Source: Prevotella sp.
GTDB lineage: Bacteria; Bacteroidota; Bacteroidia; Bacteroidales; Bacteroidaceae
DNA: 64,000 bases
NCBI GenBank assembly: GCA_017557405.1
Contig: JAFYYV010000048.1
Span: 62,001 to 126,000 of the forward strand
Reading direction: 5' to 3'
The position numbers and the translations under genes were made by a program. The notes under the pieces are model-generated. The model was not told where the DNA came from. It did not search any database and saw only the letters and a list, made by a program, of their open reading frames with translations. Shown one piece after another: positions 57,096-64,000 of this stretch. Position 1 is the stretch's first letter; each line of letters opens with the position of its first letter.

Positions 57096-57138
57096 CCGTT
57101 GTAATACATAAATAGAAAGCACATCCTAACAATACATC

Positions 57139-58107
57139 ATGAAAAATATACTGGTAATTGGATCGACGGGCCAGATTGGTTCTGAACTGACAAGGGAATT
57201 GAGACGGCTTTATGGTGGCGAGCATGTCGTGGCGGGTTACATCACGGGTGCCGAACCCAAGGGTGAACTTCGCGATGGCGGTCCCAGCGAAATCGCCAAT
57301 GTGATGGATGGTGAGCACATCATGGAGGTGGTGAGGAAGCACCACATCGACACCATCTACAACCTGGCTGCCCTGCTCTCAGTGGTGGCGGAATCAAAAC
57401 CTCGGCTGGCTTGGCAGATAGGCATCGACGGTCTTTGGAACATTCTGGAGGTGGCTCGTCAAGAGGGGTGCGCCGTGTTCACGCCCAGCAGCATTGGCTC
57501 GTTCGGCGTCAACACACCCCACGACATGACGCCGCAGGACACCATCCAACGCCCATTGACCATCTACGGCGTGTCGAAGGTGACAACCGAGCTCATCAGC
57601 GACTATTATCATCATAAATACAGGGTTGACACGCGGTCGGTGCGTTTTCCTGGCATCATCTCTTATCTGACCCCTCCAGGTGGCGGGACCACCGACTATG
57701 CCGTTGACATCTTCTACTATGCCGTGCGTGGCGAGCGGTTCACATGTCCCATTGCGGCGGGCACTCGCATGGATATGATGTATATGCCCGATGCCTTGAA
57801 GGCGGCCATCCAGCTGATGGAGGCCGACCCGACGCGGTTGGTGCACCACAATGGCTTCAATGTGGCGGCGATGAGCTTCGACCCTGACATGATCTACCAT
57901 GCAATCAAGCAGTACAAGCCCGATTTCGAGATGGTGTATGATGTGGACCCGTTGAAGCAGCACATCGCCGAGAGCTGGCCCGACATGATGGACGATTCGT
58001 GTGCCCGCGAGGAGTGGGGGTGGCATCACGAATACAACCTGCCGGCAATGACGAAGGACATGCTGGAGAAACTCAGTGAGCGGTTGTTGAGGGAGGGAAG
58101 TCTTTGA
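57139..58107 (+). CDS. L-threonine 3-dehydrogenase, SDR (epimerase-like) type
   Basis: 322 residues. Extended SDR: NAD site ILVIGSTGQIGSEL, NLAALLSVVAE, the TPSSIGSFG strand and catalytic IYGVSKVTTEL (YxxxK). The RFPGIISYLTPPGGGTTDYAV motif is typical of the SDR-type threonine dehydrogenases that differ from zinc-dependent Tdh. It oxidises threonine to 2-amino-3-ketobutyrate with NAD+. Divergent from kbl (142 bp apart), which supports the call. Confidence 0.92.
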   Translation: MKNILVIGSTGQIGSELTRELRRLYGGEHVVAGYITGAEPKGELRDGGPSEIANVMDGEHIMEVVRKHHIDTIYNLAALLSVVAESKPRLAWQIGIDGLWNILEVARQEGCAVFTPSSIGSFGVNTPHDMTPQDTIQRPLTIYGVSKVTTELISDYYHHKYRVDTRSVRFPGIISYLTPPGGGTTDYAVDIFYYAVRGERFTCPIAAGTRMDMMYMPDALKAAIQLMEADPTRLVHHNGFNVAAMSFDPDMIYHAIKQYKPDFEMVYDVDPLKQHIAESWPDMMDDSCAREEWGWHHEYNLPAMTKDMLEKLSERLLREGSL

Positions 58108-58771
58108 CACTTTGCCCCGTGTAGGTGTTGACCACCAGCCGCAGGTGGCTTTGGCGCAATTCGTCGGTCAAAGGGATGCTGGCATAGACGCGGTTGCTGT
58201 AGTATTGAGGTATGTCGCCTTGGTCGTGGAGCAAAGTGAGGACGGTGACGCCGTCTTCGTTCGTTTCGGTGAGGACACCAATGGATTGTCGGGCGTCTTC
58301 ATCGTCGCTTTTTCCTGTTTTCACATAGAACGAGAAGTTCAAGAAACTACCGTTGGCACTGATCCATGAACTCTCGAAGGTCACTGGGTCAAAGATGGGT
58401 TTCTTCACTTTCGACGTGTCGAGGGGCTGGAGCACATAGACTTGCGTCATCTTCACTACCTCGGCGCCTTCGGGCTTGTCGTTGAAATAGAGCAACGCAC
58501 GATAAAGAGAGTCGGTGGTGGTGGTCCAACGTGCCTTGAAGGGTTTGTCGATATTGATGCGGCTGTTGTTGTCGTCGATGGCGTAGTCGACAGTGCTGTC
58601 GTTGGCGACATGGCTCATGACGAACTCCGCCCGCAGGTAGCTGTAGTCACCATCGCCTGTGTCGTAGTTGTCGCTGGTGCAGTTCCAAAAAGCAAGCACG
58701 AAAAGGAGGAAAGATGCAACGAGTGCCGTCTTCCTTCCTACATGTGTCGGTCTTTGGGTGGGATGGTTCAT
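58073..58771 (-). CDS. NigD-like lipoprotein
   Basis: 232 residues from MNHPTQRPTHVG; the long open frame upstream to 59515 is a shadow of the acyltransferase gene and is rejected. A lipobox-like LAFWNC precedes an N-terminal OB-like domain and a C-terminal Ig-like domain, the NigD pattern. Bacteroidota NigD-like proteins are poorly understood surface or periplasmic lipoproteins. The ATG overlaps the stop of the acyltransferase gene (ATGA, 58768-58771). Its 3' end overlaps the 3' end of tdh by 35 bp in antisense. Confidence 0.8.
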   Translation of the reverse strand: MNHPTQRPTHVGRKTALVASFLLFVLAFWNCTSDNYDTGDGDYSYLRAEFVMSHVANDSTVDYAIDDNNSRINIDKPFKARWTTTTDSLYRALLYFNDKPEGAEVVKMTQVYVLQPLDTSKVKKPIFDPVTFESSWISANGSFLNFSFYVKTGKSDDEDARQSIGVLTETNEDGVTVLTLLHDQGDIPQYYSNRVYASIPLTDELRQSHLRLVVNTYTGQSVKDFPPSTTAH

Positions 58772-59979
58772 GATTTCAGTTTCAATTGGTTGATGGCTGG
58801 GTTGGCATACATGGTGAGGATGCGTTCGCGTAGAAAAGCCTCGTCTTTTCCGTCGAGTTCGACTTTCGCAATGCGCTCTTTCACGTATTCGTCGAAGCGC
58901 TGTTTGTCGGCATCGGAATAGTGCTCGGCGTAGGCGGAGTCGCCGTTCAGCTCGTCGATGGCGATGAAGTTGTTGGGATAGAGTTGGTATCTCTGGTGCA
59001 GCTCGTTGTCGATGCGCTGGCTGAGCGCGGTGAAGAACTCGTTCTTGGGCAGGTCGGCGAGTTCGTCGAGCCATTGGTTGACGGGCGTGCCGCAATGGTA
59101 GTGCACACGACCCTTGTAGCCGAAGATGCCTGTCTTCATGTTGTCGAGGTCGTCCTGTCGGCTTTTCTTGAACGCGGGGTTGTCGCGTTTCTGCTGGAAC
59201 TCTTGAGCCTTCAGGTAGTCGCAGGGGTCGAACTCGTAGCTGATGGTGAGAGGCACGATGTTGAGGTCGCGCAGCTTCTCCACCAATGTCCCTTCGCCAC
59301 CCATGGCCAGCATCTTGAGCACCGAGTCTTGCGTGCGGTCGTCGGAGTCTTTCGCGCGTCCTTCGCGTTGTGCAATCCAGATGTTCTCCTTCTTCTCGGT
59401 CACGGCGTAGTGGATGTAGCTGCTCATGAGCTGGCTCGAGCGCAGCATCTCCTTGGGAGTGAGACCGCGGCGCACGGTAAAGGCCTTGTTCATGCGGACA
59501 AGCCGCTTGATCCACGGATAGATGAGCAAATTGTCGCCGATGCCGATCTCGACGGTGGTGGGATAGCCGTGATCAATGAGCATGACATCGAGAAACGCCG
59601 AGTCGAGCACAATGTCGCGGTGGTTGCTGATGAACGTGTAGCGTTGTGTCTTGTCGTTGGCGGCCAATGGTCCTTCATCGAAGGTGCAGCCATCGGTGTG
59701 CTTGCGGATGATGTGGCGAACGATGGGTTTCATGAAACGCAACTGGAAGTCGAGCGGCGTCTTCACGCCCGTGAAAGCCAACTTCAGCAGTCCATTGCGC
59801 ACTCCTTTGGGAAGCCACGGGGCAAAACCTTTCAGCACCAGTGCAAACTGGCGGTCGTTGAGCAGTTCGCGGAATGCCTGCTGCATCTCGCCTGCTTCAT
59901 AAGGACGTATCTCGTCGAATTCGGCTGTTGGTAGTGGGGTGTCGGCCATAAGCGAATTATGCTGTTGGTGAAGGTTCAA
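58768..59979 (-). CDS. 1-acylglycerol-3-phosphate acyltransferase-like protein
   Basis: 403 residues, or 393 from the Met at 59949. PlsC-type motif SNHRDIVLDSAFL (about residue 117), the ENIWIAQREGRAKDSDD motif and VPLTISYEFDPCDY are visible. It is much longer than classical PlsC and has a Bacteroidota-specific C-terminal part. Likely a phospholipid or lipid A-related acyltransferase at the inner membrane. It starts 3 bp after the ddl stop (or 33 bp with the shorter start) and overlaps nigD. Confidence 0.82.
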   Translation of the reverse strand: MNLHQQHNSLMADTPLPTAEFDEIRPYEAGEMQQAFRELLNDRQFALVLKGFAPWLPKGVRNGLLKLAFTGVKTPLDFQLRFMKPIVRHIIRKHTDGCTFDEGPLAANDKTQRYTFISNHRDIVLDSAFLDVMLIDHGYPTTVEIGIGDNLLIYPWIKRLVRMNKAFTVRRGLTPKEMLRSSQLMSSYIHYAVTEKKENIWIAQREGRAKDSDDRTQDSVLKMLAMGGEGTLVEKLRDLNIVPLTISYEFDPCDYLKAQEFQQKRDNPAFKKSRQDDLDNMKTGIFGYKGRVHYHCGTPVNQWLDELADLPKNEFFTALSQRIDNELHQRYQLYPNNFIAIDELNGDSAYAEHYSDADKQRFDEYVKERIAKVELDGKDEAFLRERILTMYANPAINQLKLKS

Positions 59980-59982
59980 GAA

Positions 59983-60984
59983 TCAGAACTGGTTCTCGAC
60001 AATTTCCGTCAAGACGTCTTTGATGTCGAGTCTTGCTGCACGCACTTGTTGTGGGATGAAACTGGTGGCGGTCATACCAGGAGTGGTGTTGATTTCCAAC
60101 ATGTTGATCTTGTCGGAGCCATCGGCGTTGCGAGTGATAATGTAGTCGATGCGAATGATGCCGTTGCAATGCAAGATGTCGTAGATGCGGCTGGTTTCGT
60201 CTTGCAGGGCTTTGGTCAGCTCGGGCGAAATGCGAGCAGGCGTGATTTCTTGCACCTGCCCGTTGTATTTTGCGTCGTAGTCGAAGAACTCGTTCGTAGT
60301 GACCACCTCGGTGACGGGGAACACTACGCTCTTCTCTTTCGTCTTGTAGCATCCGACGGTCACCTCCGTGCCTTGCATGTAGGCCTCGATCATCACCTCG
60401 TCGCACTCCATGAATGCATTGCGGAGGGCGGGAGCCAGTTGGTCGGCGTTCTTCACCTTCGAGACACCGAAGCTGCTACCATCGGCGGCGGGCTTTACGA
60501 AGCAAGGCATTCCCAGTCGGGCTTCAATTTCAGCCTCGGAGTATTTGTTCTCCTCACCTCGGTGCAGCAGGATGCTGTCGGCGACATTCACATTGAAGGC
60601 GCGCAGGTAGTTGTTGAGCACATATTTGTCGAATGTCAGCGCCTCGACAAGCACGTTGCTGGTGGAGTAGGGGATGTTGAGCAGTTCGAAGTATCCCTGC
60701 ATGATGCCGTTCTCGCCAGGTGTTCCGTGGATGGTGATATAGGCATAGTCGAACCAGACGGTCTCACCGTCGTATTTGAAAGAGAAGTTGTTCTTGTCGA
60801 TTCTCGCCGTATCGCCATTATCCAAGTTCACATGCCAGTCGAGTCCTTTGATGTCGACGATATAGATGTTGTAACGTTCTTTGTCGAAGAAGGAATAGAG
60901 ACCTTGAGCCGAACGAAGTGAAACGTCGTGCTCTGATGAATCGCCACCGCACACGATGGCTATGTTCCGTTTTGTGATGTTCAT
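59983..60984 (-). CDS. ddl: D-alanine--D-alanine ligase
   Basis: 333 residues, ATP-grasp. The N-terminal GGDSSEHDVSLRSA, the IHGTPGENGIMQGYFELLNIPY region (in part), PCFVKPAADGSSFGVSKV and MLEINTTPGMT are present. It makes the D-Ala-D-Ala end of the peptidoglycan stem. In many bacteria ddl lies in the dcw cluster; here it is 25 kb away with rluD and a PASTA protein, the common Bacteroidales arrangement. Confidence 0.96.
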   Translation of the reverse strand: MNITKRNIAIVCGGDSSEHDVSLRSAQGLYSFFDKERYNIYIVDIKGLDWHVNLDNGDTARIDKNNFSFKYDGETVWFDYAYITIHGTPGENGIMQGYFELLNIPYSTSNVLVEALTFDKYVLNNYLRAFNVNVADSILLHRGEENKYSEAEIEARLGMPCFVKPAADGSSFGVSKVKNADQLAPALRNAFMECDEVMIEAYMQGTEVTVGCYKTKEKSVVFPVTEVVTTNEFFDYDAKYNGQVQEITPARISPELTKALQDETSRIYDILHCNGIIRIDYIITRNADGSDKINMLEINTTPGMTATSFIPQQVRAARLDIKDVLTEIVENQF

Positions 60985-61032
60985 TTGTTTTGTCAGTTAT
61001 GGTCGCGCTGTGTCGCGGCCTTTATTGTTTGT

Positions 61033-62127
61033 TTATTGTACGAAAGTGTCTTGTGTGGTTCCGCTAATGTAGTTGCGCCATTTCTCGATGACGGCCTGCA
61101 TGTCTTGTGGAAGGGGTGAGGTAAAGTCCATCTGCTGTCCTGTCGTGGGGTGTCGGAATCCCAACGTCTGTGCATGAAGCACCTGGCGTGGGCAGATGGC
61201 GAAGCAGTTCTGGATGAACGCCTTGTAGGAAGACGACCGTTGTCCGCGCAGGATCTCGGTGCCACCATATCGTTCGTCGCAGAAAAGCGGATGGCCTATG
61301 TGCCGCATGTGGGCGCGGATTTGGTGGGTGCGACCTGTCTCGAGTACACACTCGATGAGCGTGGTGTATCCGAAGCGTTCCACCACCCGGTAGTGTGTCA
61401 CGGCTGGCTTTCCTATTTCGGAATCGGGTGGGAATACCATCATACGCAAACGGTCGCGTGGGTCGCGGGCGATGTTGCCCTCGATACGCCCTTCGTCTTC
61501 GGTGAAGTTGCACCAGACGAGCGCCAGATAGGAGCGATGGGTGGTTTTGTTGAAGAACTGAAGTCCGAGTTTCGATTTCGCCTCGGGCGTCTTTGCTACC
61601 ACCAAAAGACCGCTGGTGTCTTTGTCAATGCGGTGGACAAGTCCCACTTCAGGATCGTTGGGGTCGAAAGCAGGATTGTCTTTCAGATGCCAGGCAACGG
61701 CGTTGATGAGCGTTCCATGAAAATTCCCTGCACCGGGGTGTACCACCATACCTGCGTCTTTGTTGATGACCATCAGTTGGTCGTCCTCATAGACGATGTT
61801 CAGGGGAATGTCTTCGGGTTCAATGGTCGAGTCGTGGCGCGGTCGGTCGAGCATCAGGGTAACTACATCGCCCGGTCGCACCTTGTAATTGCTCTTCACG
61901 GGACGTTCGTTCACATGCACGAAACCAGCGTCGGCGGCTTTCTGAATGCGGTTGCGCGACGAATGCTGCAGTTTCTCCAGCATGTATTTGTCAACGCGCA
62001 AAGGAGCCTGTCCTGGATCTACGACGAATTTGAAATGCTCGTAGAGTTCCGGCTGCTCACCATCCAGCTCTTCAGAAACGCCTTCGATGTCGAACAGTTC
62101 GTCTTGTTCCATGTAGTCCTCGTTCAT
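61033..62127 (-). CDS. rluD: RluD-type 23S rRNA pseudouridine synthase
   Basis: 364 residues. The S4 domain (about 40-100) and the catalytic motif HRIDKDTSGLLVVAK with its Asp are intact, then GRTHQIRAHMRHIGHPL. Family RluA/RluD; RluD sites are 1911, 1915 and 1917 in helix 69, but the specific target is inferred from length and S4 domain only. Gap of 48 bp to ddl. Confidence 0.9.
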   Translation of the reverse strand: MNEDYMEQDELFDIEGVSEELDGEQPELYEHFKFVVDPGQAPLRVDKYMLEKLQHSSRNRIQKAADAGFVHVNERPVKSNYKVRPGDVVTLMLDRPRHDSTIEPEDIPLNIVYEDDQLMVINKDAGMVVHPGAGNFHGTLINAVAWHLKDNPAFDPNDPEVGLVHRIDKDTSGLLVVAKTPEAKSKLGLQFFNKTTHRSYLALVWCNFTEDEGRIEGNIARDPRDRLRMMVFPPDSEIGKPAVTHYRVVERFGYTTLIECVLETGRTHQIRAHMRHIGHPLFCDERYGGTEILRGQRSSSYKAFIQNCFAICPRQVLHAQTLGFRHPTTGQQMDFTSPLPQDMQAVIEKWRNYISGTTQDTFVQ

Positions 62128-62154
62128 TGCTTTCTCTCTTCAGGGTGCCTTTCA

Positions 62155-62865
62155 TTACTCGCTAGGAGTCTCTCCGACTGTGCCGTCGAGTGGTTCAGCG
62201 GGCTCGGGGAAATTATGGTCGGTTTGATCGATGATCTCGAATCCGTCTTCTTCGTCTTCCTCGTCAAATGGATAGACGGGGTCGATATAATCCACGGAGT
62301 CGCTCGAGTCGCGCTGTCCGTTGCCCACTTGTATGATGAGTTCGTCTTCAATCGATATCTTGTCGCCAGTGGCCACATGACGGCCTTTCACGGTTATTCC
62401 ATACACCCAGTCGCGCTCGCCGGGCACGAACTCGGGCATTCCCAGCTTGAAGCCGATGGCCGATAGTTTTGCCATTGCCTCACGCAACGAACTGTTGTCG
62501 ATGACGTCGGGCAACGTGATGGTGGGCGTTGACGGTGCATTGAGCGTTACATAGATGATACGCCCCGATTTCACGTGCTCGCCGGGCGCGATCGACTGCT
62601 CGAGAATGCAGTCGGGTGGCAGCGACTTCACATATCCCGTATCGCTCACTTCCATTACAAGCCCCATATCGTCGAGGATGCGTTCGGCGTCTTTGTAGGC
62701 TTTGTGCTTCACGTTTGGCACCACGAGCGACTCGCCATGATGCGTATAGAAGTCGAGCCCGTATTTCACGCCGATGGCCAGCAACACCACGACCACCGCC
62801 ATCGCAGCCAGATTGCCCCAAAGGTAGCCGCTGACGAACTTGCGGAAAAATTCAGATGTCTTCAT
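62155..62865 (-). CDS. PASTA-domain membrane protein
   Basis: 236 residues. One membrane span (AAMAVVVVLLAIGVKYGL) and three PASTA-like repeats (VPNVKHKAYKDAERIL, LPDVIDNSSLREAMAKL, and a third weaker region to about 205), then a very acidic tail. PASTA domains bind uncross-linked peptidoglycan or lipid II; there is no kinase or transpeptidase domain. First gene of the PASTA-rluD-ddl cluster. A minus-strand -7 box is at 62891-62898. Confidence 0.88.
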   Translation of the reverse strand: MKTSEFFRKFVSGYLWGNLAAMAVVVVLLAIGVKYGLDFYTHHGESLVVPNVKHKAYKDAERILDDMGLVMEVSDTGYVKSLPPDCILEQSIAPGEHVKSGRIIYVTLNAPSTPTITLPDVIDNSSLREAMAKLSAIGFKLGMPEFVPGERDWVYGITVKGRHVATGDKISIEDELIIQVGNGQRDSSDSVDYIDPVYPFDEEDEEDGFEIIDQTDHNFPEPAEPLDGTVGETPSE

Positions 62866-62905
62866 CCTATAAATGTTTGTTTTCTGAATGCAAAGATATA
62901 CAAAT

Positions 62906-62937
62906 AAATGAATAATGAAGAATGAAGGGTGAAGAAT
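62906..62937. repeat. 7-bp word array upstream of the PASTA gene
   Basis: TGAA recurs at 62909, 62916, 62923 and 62930, giving a strict 7-bp period. Confidence 0.7.
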
Positions 62938-62989
62938 TTTGATTTCGAGGATGGTTTTTTAGTCGTTTCGACTCCAATCGATGGCATTT

Positions 62990-63123
62990 GACAAAATGTA
63001 AGCTATGCTTTGGGCTTGTCAAAGCATAGCTTTAAGGCGGTCAAAGCATATCTTTGAGAGGGTCAAAGCATAGCTGTGGCAAAATCGGACGATAAGTAAA
63101 AAATCTCAACAAAACGGTTATTT
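62990..63123. repeat. Dispersed 134-bp repeat, copy B, containing 22-bp-period array 5
   Basis: Copy A is at 19211-19344. Units start at 62998, 63020, 63042 and 63064: GTAAGC-TAT-GCTTTG, CAAAGC-ATA-GCTTTA, CAAAGC-ATA-TCTTTG and CAAAGC-ATA-GCTGTG. As with copy A, it lies in a minus-strand tandem gap, upstream of one gene (PASTA) and beyond the terminator of another (rpmH). Confidence 0.92.
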
Positions 63124-63180
63124 GATTGGCCGGTTTGCCTTACGTTTTGTCACGAAATCGTGTCTTTTGCTGACAAAATG

Positions 63181-63218
63181 AAAAAAGCAGCGAACCACCT
63201 TTTGCTGATTCGCTGCTT
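63181..63218 (-). terminator. Terminator of rpmH
   Basis: AAGCAGCGAA (63185-63194) pairs with TTCGCTGCTT (63209-63218), with a T run following on the minus strand at 63181-63186. Confidence 0.85.
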
Positions 63219-63257
63219 CTTGTCGTTCGGAATCTCCGACAACTGACTCACAGGGAT

Positions 63258-63413
63258 TTATTTTCCGTGATGTTCGTCAGAAACGGTAAGCTTCTTGCGG
63301 CCACGTGCACGGCGTGCAGCCAAGACGCGACGGCCATTCTTCGTTGACATGCGCTCACGGAAACCATGCTTGTTCACGCGACGGCGATTGTGCGGCTGGA
63401 ATGTTCTTTTCAT
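63258..63413 (-). CDS. rpmH: 50S ribosomal protein L34
   Basis: 51 residues: starts [17 protein letters not shown], then [22 protein letters not shown] in part, ending [11 protein letters not shown]. It is the smallest gene in the window. L34 binds 23S rRNA in the large subunit. The C-terminal seven residues extend a little past the usual end of L34. It has a promoter at 63481-63511 and its own terminator. Confidence 0.96.
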   Translation of the reverse strand: MKRTFQPHNRRRVNKHGFRERMSTKNGRRVLAARRARGRKKLTVSDEHHGK

Positions 63414-63480
63414 TGTCTTATATCTGTTTTTATTGTTATTAATCTACAAAAATCGATGCCGATTTCTACACTTTGGGGTG

Positions 63481-63511
63481 CAAAAGTACGCATAATTTTT
63501 GAAATGACAAA
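63481..63511 (-). promoter_or_regulatory. Promoter of rpmH
   Basis: On the minus strand TTTG (63511 to 63508), 19-bp spacer, TACTTTTG (63488 to 63481). The leader is about 60 nt. Confidence 0.78.
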
Positions 63512-63562
63512 GAATTATGCGATTTTTAAACGCAAAATGGTCGATTTTTTATATTTTATTCG

Positions 63563-63570
63563 TAACTTTG
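63563..63570 (+). promoter_or_regulatory. -7 promoter element of efp
   Basis: TAACTTTG, 58 bp before the efp ATG. No TTTG is seen at the -33 position. Confidence 0.6.
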
Positions 63571-63628
63571 CACCGCAAAAGTGCAACTTATGCAGAAATA
63601 ATTATCATAAATTCAAGTAATAAACACA

Positions 63629-64000
63629 ATGATCAAATCACAAGACATTAAGAAAGGTACTTGTATCCGCATGGACGGCAAACTGTACCTGTGCATCGAT
63701 TTCCTGCACGTGAAACCTGGAAAAGGCAACACCATCATGCGCACCACGCTGAAGGATGTTGTCAGCGGACGCGTTCTTGAGAAGCGTTTCAACATCGGTG
63801 AGGCTCTTGAGGATGTGCGCATCGAGCGCCGCCCTTATCAGTTCCTCTACATTGACGGAGCCGACTACATCTTCATGAACCAGGAGACCTACGACCAGAT
63901 TCCCATCGCAAAGGACCTGATTACTGGCGTCGACTACATGAAGGAGAGCGACGTGGTGGAGGTTGTGAGCGATGCTGACACCAACACCATTCTCTATGCC
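63629..64000 (+). CDS. efp: Elongation factor P, cut by the window end
   Basis: 124 residues of about 188 visible. The N-terminal KOW-like domain has MIKSQDIKKGTCIRMDGK and the loop HVKPGKGNTIMRT, whose Lys (residue 32) is at the tip that is modified in other bacteria; which modification is used here cannot be told. The OB domains follow (YIDGADYIFMN, YDQIPIAKDL). It rescues ribosomes stalled on proline runs. Divergent from rpmH. The end lies outside the window. Confidence 0.95.
   Translation, partial: MIKSQDIKKGTCIRMDGKLYLCIDFLHVKPGKGNTIMRTTLKDVVSGRVLEKRFNIGEALEDVRIERRPYQFLYIDGADYIFMNQETYDQIPIAKDLITGVDYMKESDVVEVVSDADTNTILYA

Noticed and set aside
58073-59515. 480-residue minus-strand frame ending in the NigD-like sequence
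   Set aside because: Its first 248 residues are an out-of-frame, low-complexity shadow of the acyltransferase gene; the lipoprotein signal after 58771 marks the real start.
2066-63078. 22-bp arrays as CRISPR
   Set aside because: The spacers are 7 bp and partly conserved, the units are 15 bp, each locus has only four, and there is no cas gene or leader. They are not CRISPR arrays.

Overview
The window looks like a piece of a Prevotella-type chromosome (Bacteroidales, Bacteroidota). I see this in the TAnnTTTG (-7) / TTTG (-33) promoters in front of many genes, the near absence of Shine-Dalgarno sequences (hsp20 is an exception), the gene order of the division cluster, C10 peptidases with type IX-secretion-like C-termini, a NigD-type lipoprotein, GH95/GH97/GH43/GH3 enzymes and a glycine-lipid acyltransferase pair. 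I see no rRNA, CRISPR array, prophage, transposase or plasmid gene.

Layout. 1-6 kb: 3' part of a secreted M6 metallopeptidase, a GH3 enzyme and a TPR lipoprotein. 6-10.5 kb: hsp20, recO, tRNA-Glu(UUC), rpsT, gyrB. 10.6-16 kb: a glycan patch (GH95 fucosidase-like enzyme, AraC regulator, sugar mutarotase, GH43). 16-19 kb: DUF3109, ung, gpmI. 19.5-35.5 kb: a complete minus-strand dcw operon, mraZ-rsmH-ftsL-ftsI-murE-mraY-murD-ftsW-murG-murC-ftsQ-ftsA-ftsZ, with a MraZ-type operator at its promoter. 36-38 kb: glsA/glsB-like acyltransferases. 38-41.4 kb: a C10 peptidase plus a tiny downstream gene. 41.5-50.2 kb: dgt; dut, TPR lipoprotein, DUF4292 lipoprotein and EnvC-like protein in one direction; an M20 deacylase and radC. 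51-55 kb: a C10-LRR fusion and a GH97. 55-58 kb: a frameshifted SDR gene and the divergent kbl/tdh threonine-degradation pair. 58-63 kb: a minus-strand PASTA-rluD-ddl-acyltransferase-nigD cluster, then rpmH and divergent efp (cut by the window end).

The most unusual content is not in genes. Five intergenic regions, at about 2.1, 19.2, 35.8, 50.4 and 63.0 kb, each hold four tandem copies of a 15-bp near-palindrome built as 6-bp arm, 3-bp centre, 6-bp arm, repeated at exactly 22 bp. The centre triplet is ATA/TAT or CCA/TGG. The arrays lie 12.7-17.2 kb apart and occur in convergent, divergent and tandem gene arrangements; two of them sit in a shared 134-bp dispersed repeat. A second family is a set of six arrays of 7-bp words between 43 and 63 kb. 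They fill gaps between genes exactly, and one lies inside the GH97 coding sequence, where it encodes a heptapeptide repeat. I do not recognise the 22-bp family as a described element.

Start codons were chosen from family alignment memory, promoter position and signal peptides. All assignments come from reading the sequence; no database search was run.
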